NCBI RefSeq assembly: GCF_001427905.1
Contig: NZ_LMEF01000012.1
Span: forward strand, 545,367-609,366
From: Flavobacterium sp. Root420
GTDB lineage: Bacteria > Bacteroidota > Bacteroidia > Flavobacteriales > Flavobacteriaceae
Direction: 5' to 3'
DNA: 64,000 bases
In this document: positions 43,107 to 52,322 of the stretch, piece after piece
How positions within the stretch are numbered: position 1 is the stretch's first letter
How the letters are laid out: each line of letters starts with the position of its first letter
The notes under the pieces: generated by a model
What the model saw: only the letters and a program-made list of their open reading frames with translations
Databases searched by the model: none
What the model was told of the DNA's origin: nothing
Translations under genes and position numbers: made by a program

Positions 43107-43851
43107 AGTGATATCCGATTAAAGTTGATGTTGAACTCAGGTATTTTTCTATGTAGGTTTTGGCATTTTTACAAGCTTCTTGCAAAGTTTGATCTAATGC
43201 CAGATTTGCGGCGATTGCTGCTGATAAAACACAGCCGGAACCATGTTTTTCAAAGCATTTTTTTTCTGATGGGGCTAATTCAATAATTTCATCTTTTAAG
43301 AACAAACGATCAGTACCCATTGCTGATTCGTTATGCCCTCCTTTAAGCAAAATGTTTGTTGGAATTTCATTTTGGAGCCAAAGTTTGTTTGGAACAAAAC
43401 CAGGAAATAAAATTTCAATTTCGTTGTAATTAGGCGTAATCAAATCAATTTTTGAAAGGATTTTATTGAGATTGCAATCTTCTTCGAGTTTCAAAAATTC
43501 GAATTTTGTTGTCGATTTTAAAACCGGATCCCAAACAATTTTGGTCGTTGGAGACAACAATTTTATCGTCGAAAGAATCCGGTTTAAATAATGCAGGCTT
43601 GGCATAATCCCGATTTTTACTGTTTTGATTTTATAGCTTAGAAATAGCGTTTCGATCGAACGAATTACAAAACTCAAATTGGTCCATTGAATTTCATAAA
43701 AGCCATTTTCTGTCTGAATTGTATTTGCCGTTACAACAGCAAAACCTGTAACCTGATGCTGCTCGAATGTTTTAACATCTGCCAAAACACCCGCGCCACC
43801 ACAAGGATCAAATCCTGCTATACTAACTACGAATGGGCGATTTGCTGACAT
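43096..43851 (-). CDS. thiD: Hydroxymethylpyrimidine (phosphate) kinase ThiD
   Basis: This 251-residue ribokinase-fold enzyme phosphorylates HMP and HMP-P. The motif 'SIAGFDPCGGAGVLADVKTF' near the start, 'VWDPVLKSTTKF', 'ITPNYNEIEILFP' and the anion hole 'KHGSGCVLSAAIAANLA' are clear. 'SGSDSGGGAG' of typical ThiD is changed to 'AGFDPCGGAG', seen in Bacteroidota. It overlaps the ThiE/TenI-like gene by 25 bases. Confidence 0.95.
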   Translation of the reverse strand: MSANRPFVVSIAGFDPCGGAGVLADVKTFEQHQVTGFAVVTANTIQTENGFYEIQWTNLSFVIRSIETLFLSYKIKTVKIGIMPSLHYLNRILSTIKLLSPTTKIVWDPVLKSTTKFEFLKLEEDCNLNKILSKIDLITPNYNEIEILFPGFVPNKLWLQNEIPTNILLKGGHNESAMGTDRLFLKDEIIELAPSEKKCFEKHGSGCVLSAAIAANLALDQTLQEACKNAKTYIEKYLSSTSTLIGYHYVP

Positions 43852-44417
43852 AATTTAAATTGTTTTACAGGATTTTCACTACACCAGATGCTTCCTAAAA
43901 GTGCGATATCATCAAAACCATTTTCAAGTGTTTTTTTAATATTTTCAGGATCAATTCCACCTAAAGCGATGACTTTTGTCCTGAAATTTGTTCTTGATTT
44001 TATAGTATCAAAAAGATCCTTTTCCGGATGATAATTTTCTTTAGAAATGCTTTTAAAAACTGGACTTAAAAAAGCATATTCAAAATCTTTTTCTAAAGAG
44101 TTAAAATCTTCTATAGAATGAGTTGACGTTGAATACCTACAAGGTTTTAAAAACCTTGCAGGAAAGTCGTGAGAATGTTTTCTGTCTTTTTCAGAAAAAT
44201 GAATTCTATTAATTCCGAGGTCTTCTGCCAATTGATGATGACTGTGTAAAACCAAACTAGATCGAAATTTCACTTTTATCTGATTAATAAACTGAGCCAT
44301 TTCAACCTCACAAAAATCAGGTTTCCGAATATGAAGCAAAGACAATCCTTCCTTAAACAAAGAATCAATAATGCCAATTTCGCCAGAAATTGCAGAAGGA
44401 TTTGTAATCACAATCAT
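43827..44417 (-). CDS. Second ThiE/TenI-like protein of the thiamine operon
   Basis: This 196-residue TIM-barrel protein is related to ThiE ('LSLLHIRKPDF', 'YAFLSPVFKSISK', 'VIALGGIDPENI', 'DDIALLGSIW') but shorter and more divergent than the ThiE downstream. It may be a thiazole tautomerase (TenI role) or a second thiamine-phosphate synthase. Residues around 'FPARFLKPCRYST' are encoded by a 27-bp palindrome that looks like an inserted repeat (44136-44162), which keeps the frame. Confidence 0.88.
   Translation of the reverse strand: MIVITNPSAISGEIGIIDSLFKEGLSLLHIRKPDFCEVEMAQFINQIKVKFRSSLVLHSHHQLAEDLGINRIHFSEKDRKHSHDFPARFLKPCRYSTSTHSIEDFNSLEKDFEYAFLSPVFKSISKENYHPEKDLFDTIKSRTNFRTKVIALGGIDPENIKKTLENGFDDIALLGSIWCSENPVKQFKLCQQIAHS
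44136..44162. repeat. In-frame palindrome inside the ThiE/TenI-like gene
   Basis: CCTACAAGG-TTTTAAAAA-CCTTGCAGG forms a near-perfect hairpin (one mismatch in the outer arms). I recall this palindrome as a typical flavobacterial intergenic repeat; here it is coding. Confidence 0.7.
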
Positions 44418-44421
44418 ATCT

Positions 44422-44492
44422 TTACTCTTTACTCTTTACTCTTGATTCTATCCTCTTGATTCTATTCTCTTTATTCTTGACTCTATTTTCTA
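44422..44492. repeat. TTTACTC-type tandem repeat between thiC and the ThiE-like gene
   Basis: This is a run of imperfect CTTTACT, CTTGATT and CTATTCT units, pyrimidine-rich on the + strand and purine-rich in the operon mRNA. The same unit type encodes the signal peptide at 31348-31398. Confidence 0.65.
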
Positions 44493-46334
<1,842 letters not shown>

Positions 46335-46353
46335 TTATAAGTTATGAGTTATT

Positions 46354-46435
46354 GTAGAGGCGCACAGCAGTGCGTCTACGTCCTGTACGAAATTGGAATT
46401 TGGTCCCGAAGCTTCGGGATCTATTGGAATTTAAC
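46354..46435. repeat. Intergenic palindromes between thiS and thiC
   Basis: GTAGAGGCGCAC/GTGCGTCTAC (46354-46379) is a near-perfect palindrome. It is followed by TTGGAATTTGG, the palindrome TCCCGAAGCTTCGGGA and another TTGGAATTT. Together they fill the gap inside the thiamine operon. Confidence 0.65.
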
Positions 46436-46437
46436 TT

Positions 46438-46644
46438 CTATCCTCCTTGCGTGGCAGAAATAATTAAAATTTCGTCGGTTTCGTGTACGAGATGTTGGCT
46501 CCAATTTATTTTTGGAACAACGGTGTTGTTAATGGCAACAGCAATTCCGTTTTGTTTGTTGGGAATTTCGAGATCGAGCAATGATTGAACGCTTAGCGAG
46601 TCAGCATTGAACTTTTTGATTTGTTGGTTGATTTTTAGTTCCAT
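46438..46644 (-). CDS. thiS: Sulfur carrier protein ThiS
   Basis: This 68-residue ubiquitin-like carrier ends in the required Gly-Gly ('SATQGG'), which ThiF adenylates and which is then thiocarboxylated. 'NGIAVAINNTVVPKINWSQH' is typical. It is the first gene after the TPP riboswitch. Confidence 0.95.
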   Translation of the reverse strand: MELKINQQIKKFNADSLSVQSLLDLEIPNKQNGIAVAINNTVVPKINWSQHLVHETDEILIISATQGG

Positions 46645-46718
46645 TCCTTTTTGAATTAGTATAGTTATACTTTAGGAATGGCTACAAAAACGCATAAAAA
46701 TGCGTGCAGAAGTCATCT

Positions 46719-46800
46719 TACTTTTCCCTACGCTAGTATGAACTAGATCAGGTTCAGAGGGTAAAATCTCAGCCTGCTTATTTAGCAGACACCCCTAAAG
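46719..46800 (-). promoter_or_regulatory. TPP riboswitch (THI element) of the thiamine operon
   Basis: On the minus strand the blocks AGGGGTGTC, GGCTGAGA, ACCC, GAACCTGATCTAG and CTAGCGTAGGGAA appear in canonical order. It lies about 75 bases upstream of thiS and should lower expression of the whole operon at high thiamine pyrophosphate. Confidence 0.96.
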
Positions 46801-46807
46801 TGTGAAG

Positions 46808-46815
46808 CAAATGTA
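46808..46815 (-). promoter_or_regulatory. -7 element of the thiamine operon
   Basis: TACATTTG (minus strand) lies just upstream of the riboswitch and is the same octamer as at the TonB receptor's riboswitch promoter. No clear -33 TTG was found. Confidence 0.6.
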
Positions 46816-46895
46816 ATAAAATTTTGTTTGGTTGTTTAAAAAAGTTTCAAGTTTCAGGTTTCAAGTTATCTCTGGGAACTGAAAACTGAGACTGT

Positions 46896-47465
46896 TTACT
46901 GGCTTCTTTTCCAGCAATCTTCGGCGTGATCATTGACCATTCCGGTGGCTTGCATGTGTGCGTAAATTACGGTTGAGCCTACGAATTTAAAACCTCTTTT
47001 TTTTAAATCTTTGCTGATTTCATCAGAAAGTGGAGTAGTAGCCGGAGCGTCTTTTGACGTTTTGAGGTTATTTATAATTGGTTTTCCATTGATATATCTC
47101 CAGATATAATCAGAGAAACTGCCAAATTCGTCTTGTACTTTCATAAAAGCCTGCGCGTTGGAAACTGCGGCTTTTATTTTTAGTTTATTTCTGATGATTC
47201 CTGGATTTTGCATTAATTCTTCGATTTTATCTTCAGAATAATGCGCTATTTTTTTATAATCAAAATGATCAAAAGCATTTCTGAAATTCTCTCTTTTGTT
47301 TAAAATGGTAATCCAGCTTAGTCCAGCCTGAAAAGTCTCTAAAATTAAAAATTCAAATAAAGTAGGATCGTCATAAACCGGAACGCCCCATTCTTCATCA
47401 TGATATTTTTTATATAAATCGCTGGAAGTGCACCAGCCACATCGAATTAAATTTTCGTTTTCCAT
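46896..47465 (-). CDS. tag: DNA-3-methyladenine glycosylase I
   Basis: This 189-residue enzyme removes 3-methyladenine from DNA. 'RCGWCTSSDLYKKYHDEEWG' has the zinc-binding Cys and His, and 'FEFLILETFQAGLSWITILN' is the Tag signature with the catalytic Glu. The zinc-site C-terminus 'HAEDCW' is present. It is 25 kb from the ada/alkB cluster. Confidence 0.97.
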   Translation of the reverse strand: MENENLIRCGWCTSSDLYKKYHDEEWGVPVYDDPTLFEFLILETFQAGLSWITILNKRENFRNAFDHFDYKKIAHYSEDKIEELMQNPGIIRNKLKIKAAVSNAQAFMKVQDEFGSFSDYIWRYINGKPIINNLKTSKDAPATTPLSDEISKDLKKRGFKFVGSTVIYAHMQATGMVNDHAEDCWKRSQ

Positions 47466-47468
47466 TAT

Positions 47469-47657
47469 TTACCAATTTGCCAATGATACCCTTTTACGCT
47501 GGGTATATAAGGGGGAATGGCCTATTAAATCATTATAGACTCTTCTATTGTATTTAATACCAATTGCTTTGCCTGACATGAACATTTTATTGGCCTGAAA
47601 TCTAATTTTCATTTTACCATCTTCAAGTTCGGCATCGGATAAATAGTAATATAACAT
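47469..47657 (-). CDS. Small hypothetical protein upstream of tag
   Basis: This 62-residue basic protein is not recognised ('DGKMKIRFQANKMFMSGKAIG', 'YNRRVYNDLIGHS'). It ends three bases before the tag start on the same strand, which supports co-transcription. Its length gives little statistical support, so a chance frame is possible. Confidence 0.45.
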   Translation of the reverse strand: MLYYYLSDAELEDGKMKIRFQANKMFMSGKAIGIKYNRRVYNDLIGHSPLYTQRKRVSLANW

Positions 47658-47682
47658 TAGTTTTTTTATAACAATATATCTT

Positions 47683-48345
47683 TTAATCCTTATGAGAAAT
47701 ATCTCCTTTCAAATATTTTTTAATCAAATGATGTCCTGCATAAATTAATGGTGTCAATAAAACGGCTATCGATAATTTAAAAGTATATCCAATCAATGCT
47801 GACGAAAGAAACGTATCGAAGTCGATTTTTCCAGGTAGCCAAAACGCTATTCCAAGTACGATAAAAGAATCAAATAATTGCGAAACGACGGTTGAGCCTG
47901 TTGTTCGTAACCATATTTTTCTTTCGCCTGTTCGTCTTTTAAAAAACCAAAATATCCATACATCAATTAATTGAGATACCATAAAAGCAATTAAACTACC
48001 GACAATAATCCACATACTTTGTCCAAAAACAGCCTGAAATTGTTCGTCATTTACGGGGCTTATTCCTTTTGCTGCCGGAATTACAATTGCCATAAATAAA
48101 ATCAAAAAGGCATATGCAATTAAGCAAGCTGTTATAAAAGAGAGTTTTTTAACTCCTTTTTCTCCAAAATATTCATTTATTAAATCGGTTGTCAGGAAAA
48201 CCACTGGCCATGGTAAAATACCAATACTCATTACAAACGGTCCAATCTGAATTAATTTTCCTCCAATAAGCTCTGCGACAACTGCATTTGTTATAAAAAT
48301 TCCCGCCAGAATTACAAAAACAATTTCTTTTTTGGTTTTGAACAT
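47683..48345 (-). CDS. Queuosine precursor transporter (YhhQ/VUT family)
   Basis: This 220-residue protein has about six membrane helices. 'NAVVAELIGGKLIQIG', 'WPVVFLTTDLINEYFGEKG' and 'QLIDVWIFWFFKRRTG' with 'RTTGSTVVSQLFDSFI' are signatures of the family that imports queuine or preQ precursors for tRNA modification. Confidence 0.93.
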   Translation of the reverse strand: MFKTKKEIVFVILAGIFITNAVVAELIGGKLIQIGPFVMSIGILPWPVVFLTTDLINEYFGEKGVKKLSFITACLIAYAFLILFMAIVIPAAKGISPVNDEQFQAVFGQSMWIIVGSLIAFMVSQLIDVWIFWFFKRRTGERKIWLRTTGSTVVSQLFDSFIVLGIAFWLPGKIDFDTFLSSALIGYTFKLSIAVLLTPLIYAGHHLIKKYLKGDISHKD

Positions 48346-48403
48346 AAATACGTACTATAAAATCTGATAAATCAAAGTTAACTATTTTATGCAGAAAATT
48401 GAT

Positions 48404-51400
48404 TTAATATTCTTCGCCAAGTGATAATTCCTCTTCTTCTTTTTCTTTTTCAAAACTTGCTCTGATATGATCTCCATTCAAAGTTTCATTGATAATAAGA
48501 GCATATGTCTTTTCTGAATCCTCTTCAATATTTATTGTTTTTATGGGAGCAGTAGTGTAGGCTAAAGGATTTATTTTTTTGTTTTCGTTTAAAAAAGCAA
48601 TGGTATATAGTTGTTTTTTGACCGCCTTTGTTTCATCATTTTTTCTATGTATTTGATAAAAATAGAATGAAATTTCATGATTGTCCTTTTCTACAATTTG
48701 TTTTTTTAATAAAGTTATAGAATCCTTTTTAGACAGATTTTGAAAATTTAAAGCAGCAGATTTTGCAATCTCATCGTCTGTAAAATGAATCAGGTCTTTT
48801 TTGTTTTGATTTAGCAACAAATTGATTGTTACAAATTGAGTTTTAGGATCGTTTAAAAAACCTTCAATTTCAGTTGTATTTAGTGCGCTATGTGTAATTC
48901 CTAATCGGGCTAACTCTATGTTTAATTCCGGAATATCGAGGCTTTTTATTTTTTTCAATATTTCCTTTACGGCATTATCATCGGCATAATTATAGATTAA
49001 ATTGGTGTAATTTATCAAATCTGTCAATGATTTTGATGACTCAGAATAAAAAGTTACTTCGTCTTCTTTTGCTGTAGCTTCTTGTGTCGCTTTGTTTTTT
49101 TGGTTCCAGCTTGCGACTCTTTTGTATTCGAGTTTTGTATTGGTCAGGATTATTTTTTTAAATGCTTTTAATTTTTTAACCGAAATCAATTTTTGCTCTA
49201 ATAAGGAATTGCAAAAGCTAATGATTGGTTTGTTGTATTCTTTGATACTGTAATATTGAAAAATTTCTGGAAATAATTCCTTACTGTTTTCCGGATCTTT
49301 TTCAAACGTGTAAAAGAGACTTCCTATCTCATACTGTAAATCGGATATTGGTAAATCGTATTCTAATAATTCATTGATTTTTTTATAGGCTGCTTTTGAT
49401 TTTTGATACGAAATACTCTTTAAGATACTGATTTGTACATCGGTTTTCGTCGATTCTTTTTTATAATAATGCTCCAGATACGGAATCACTCTTTCATCAT
49501 CAATTTTGCCAATTTTTTCCAGCAATGAAGTTATAGCATCGGTTTCACTTTCTTTAAAATTAAAAGTGTTGATGAAATTGGTAATAACTTCAAAATCATT
49601 TTTTGTAATATCCAGATTGGCTATTGTGTTTAAAGCCGAATAACGAATGGTGTCTTTTTCGCTTTTTGCATCTTCTATAAAAAGTTTGACTTTATCTTCA
49701 GCTGTATCCGGTTTGATGTTCTCAACAAAATCTAATGAGTTAAAGGCTTTCTCTATAAAAGGATCGTCATTTTTGTAGTTTTTCTCAACCAGAGTATTCA
49801 GTAAATAATAAGCATTGTTTTTGTAAAGAACTTTGTATTTAATAGATTGAGTAGCGTTTGGTTTAGAAATGAGTGCATTAATTGTATAACTATTTTGTTC
49901 TTTGTTAAAAGTGGTGCTTTCAGATAAAAACTCATAATTATCTTTTTTGTCAGCAAGAATTTCATCCCACAGAGATCTTGAAAATCCTTTTTTAAGAAAT
50001 AACTCCGGACTTAATAAAGAAGTTGCAGTTTCATAACTTTCATCTTCTGCTTCAAAATAATTTTGTTGAGGATCTTCATCGTATTGATTTAAAAACTCTT
50101 TTTTGAGCATGCGCTGAAGAGAATCAATAGATAATGTTCTTTCGTATTTTGGGAATTTATGATAAGCCAATTTAATTTTCCGACCCGTTTCAGAATTAAA
50201 TGCCTGATACTGGTTTACAACCTTAAAAGCATTTTTTGTTTCGCGTTGGTTTTTGTTTAATTTTAAAAATAGATTTTCGTTTTCCTCTTCCGGAATTTCG
50301 ATTTTATAGTTTGTGATTGAATCTATTAAAACTTTCGATTTAGATTTATAATCAAACGGAATTAATACAAATGAATTAAAAAAGCGATTGGCGTTCGCTT
50401 CTGATGCATTTACAGAGCCCAACATATAATATTTGTTTCCGGAAATAAAAGTTTTTAATTTGATATTTCGGTCACCAATTTTAGAGGATGAAACAAAAGA
50501 ATTTTCAATTTTGTTATATTGAGTAGCAGTTGAATCCTGATTTTGTTGCAGATAAAATTGGTAGTGAATTTGTTTTTGCTCGTATTCAGAATTTTCAAGA
50601 AAACTAGTATCATTTAATGTTTTTTCCCTTAAAAAGTAATAGGCTTTTTCCTGATTATCATACGCCTGAATGTCAATATTAGTTCCTTTTTCGACACTGT
50701 TTCCAAAAACAAAATTAAACGAAGGAACTTCTGTTTCAAAACCGCCTTTCAGAGGTTTAATCTTTTCCCATTCGTTTTTAAAAGGTTTTATTTTAATATT
50801 TTCAAAAACTTCATTTTCGTATTGACGAACGTAATTTGCAGGTCCGGTCATCGCAATAGAGATAATTTCTAAAGGAGTGATGTAAAATTTAGAATGTTGG
50901 GCGTTTCCTGTTTTTGTAATGTTTTTTATATCATAACTAGCAAAATTAGGTTGTTCAGCATATTTTTTTTCAATTATATCCCCGGGAATTTTTTCAAAAA
51001 ACAAACTATCCAATGATTTCGGATTATATGTAATAATGTTGTTTTTTAAGAAATAGTTTAACGGAATTCTCTTTATCGTGATCGCGCCTCCATTGGTGAA
51101 ATCCGGCGAGCCCATACTTTCGTTTTCTTCGATAGTAGTTTTGTATAATGGCAATTGTACCATTTTATCTTTGGTTTGCGAAACAGTAAAATTGGGATTT
51201 GGAAAATAAGCTTCAATCGTTTTCTTCTGGTTTTTTCCGTTTTCACTAAAAGTATCAATTATAGGTTTTACGGTATATCCTTTTTGTCTTAAAAGTTCGA
51301 TTATACCATCATTCCCTGCTAAATGCGCTGCTCCAACGGCTGAAAACAAACTTCCTGTTTTGGCAATAGAATCAATGCTTTTGGTCATGATTTTGTTGCG

Positions 51401-52084
51401 ATTAACAATAAGGGCATCATGTGCTTTTTTTGAAAATATTAGTTTATAAACCGAGTCAAGCATAATGATATCCTTCTCTCTGTAATATTCTTTCAGAACC
51501 TCCTGAGGATTTCTGTTTTTTAAGATTTTTACTAAAGCAAGTTTGTTCTCTTCCTTTGGTTTTGCGTCTTCATCAATAATTTGTAAGATGGAAAGCATCG
51601 ATTCTTTGGCGTCTTCCAAACCAACAATTTTCTTTTTGTATTTTTTTCCGGTTTGAAAAATAAACATATCTAATACAGTATCTTCCTGAAAATCTGCCTG
51701 ATCTCCTTCAGCTCCGGATAACATGTTTCTGAAATATTTGGCATTGTCATTAATAAAAATGGTCTGAATATTCTCTTTTGTTGTTGGGAAGAGATAGAAT
51801 TCAGTATAGAACTTTTTATAAGAATTAAAATCATTGTTCTTCATCAAATCATTCAAATCTCCCCATGTTTCAGGATTACTTTCGTTGGCCACAATATCTG
51901 AGCTTAAAAGATTTTTAAAGAACGAATCTGACAAATGAAAAGAAATCTTATCATTGACATGCATCGTACCGTACAAGTAAGAGTTTTTGGTTAAACCGTT
52001 GCCGGATATTTCCCAAAATAAACTTTTGTTTTGTGCCTGAAGGACTGAAGTTATTAGTAATGAGATGTAAAGTAGTTTTTTCAA
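48404..52084 (-). CDS. Giant secreted TraB/GumN-family protein with long C-terminal extension
   Basis: A protein of about 1226 residues. Residues about 15-280 form a TraB/GumN domain, a putative metalloprotease-like fold, with 'LYGTMHVND' near the start and 'SAVGAAHLAGNDGIIELLRQ' near its end, the two conserved motif ends. The remaining 940 residues have no recognised domain; the last 450 are rich in helical repeats ('DERVIPYLEHYYKKEST', HEAT-like). A TTG start at 52084 is preferred: it gives the signal peptide 'MKKLLYISLLITSVLQAQ', and the upstream in-frame codons overlap a TATATTTG promoter element. Confidence 0.85.
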   Translation of the reverse strand: MKKLLYISLLITSVLQAQNKSLFWEISGNGLTKNSYLYGTMHVNDKISFHLSDSFFKNLLSSDIVANESNPETWGDLNDLMKNNDFNSYKKFYTEFYLFPTTKENIQTIFINDNAKYFRNMLSGAEGDQADFQEDTVLDMFIFQTGKKYKKKIVGLEDAKESMLSILQIIDEDAKPKEENKLALVKILKNRNPQEVLKEYYREKDIIMLDSVYKLIFSKKAHDALIVNRNKIMTKSIDSIAKTGSLFSAVGAAHLAGNDGIIELLRQKGYTVKPIIDTFSENGKNQKKTIEAYFPNPNFTVSQTKDKMVQLPLYKTTIEENESMGSPDFTNGGAITIKRIPLNYFLKNNIITYNPKSLDSLFFEKIPGDIIEKKYAEQPNFASYDIKNITKTGNAQHSKFYITPLEIISIAMTGPANYVRQYENEVFENIKIKPFKNEWEKIKPLKGGFETEVPSFNFVFGNSVEKGTNIDIQAYDNQEKAYYFLREKTLNDTSFLENSEYEQKQIHYQFYLQQNQDSTATQYNKIENSFVSSSKIGDRNIKLKTFISGNKYYMLGSVNASEANANRFFNSFVLIPFDYKSKSKVLIDSITNYKIEIPEEENENLFLKLNKNQRETKNAFKVVNQYQAFNSETGRKIKLAYHKFPKYERTLSIDSLQRMLKKEFLNQYDEDPQQNYFEAEDESYETATSLLSPELFLKKGFSRSLWDEILADKKDNYEFLSESTTFNKEQNSYTINALISKPNATQSIKYKVLYKNNAYYLLNTLVEKNYKNDDPFIEKAFNSLDFVENIKPDTAEDKVKLFIEDAKSEKDTIRYSALNTIANLDITKNDFEVITNFINTFNFKESETDAITSLLEKIGKIDDERVIPYLEHYYKKESTKTDVQISILKSISYQKSKAAYKKINELLEYDLPISDLQYEIGSLFYTFEKDPENSKELFPEIFQYYSIKEYNKPIISFCNSLLEQKLISVKKLKAFKKIILTNTKLEYKRVASWNQKNKATQEATAKEDEVTFYSESSKSLTDLINYTNLIYNYADDNAVKEILKKIKSLDIPELNIELARLGITHSALNTTEIEGFLNDPKTQFVTINLLLNQNKKDLIHFTDDEIAKSAALNFQNLSKKDSITLLKKQIVEKDNHEISFYFYQIHRKNDETKAVKKQLYTIAFLNENKKINPLAYTTAPIKTINIEEDSEKTYALIINETLNGDHIRASFEKEKEEEELSLGEEY

Positions 52085-52111
52085 GAGGGTCGGTTTAGTG
52101 GTTTTGCTAAA

Positions 52112-52119
52112 CAAATATA
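52112..52119 (-). promoter_or_regulatory. -7 element of the TraB/GumN gene
   Basis: TATATTTG on the minus strand places the start point near 52108, about 24 bases before the TTG start chosen for the gene. This rules out the longer reading frame. Confidence 0.6.
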
Positions 52120-52278
52120 AAATACATTGCGGTCTTTTCGTTTATGAATTTTACTTTTTCTTTGTTTTTTATCAGGGATTTTCTTAAAAACCAGAAATGG
52201 CTTTTAAGAACTTTAATGGTATAGCTAATCAATCTTTTTTAAGATAATTGAATTTGCTTTTGATTGGTAATTTTTAGG

Positions 52279-52286
52279 TACTTTTG
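52279..52286 (+). promoter_or_regulatory. -7 element of the M3 peptidase gene
   Basis: TACTTTTG matches TAnnTTTG, 37 bases before the ATG. The nearest TTTG box is 22 bases upstream, slightly too far. Confidence 0.5.
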
Positions 52287-52322
52287 AAATAAGAACAAGT
52301 TCTATTATTTAAAACAAAATTA

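Noticed and set aside
46654..46720. Rho-independent terminator after the TPP riboswitch of the thiamine operon
   Set aside because: GCATTTTTATGCG can pair on the minus strand but no adequate T run follows; control at translation start seems as likely.
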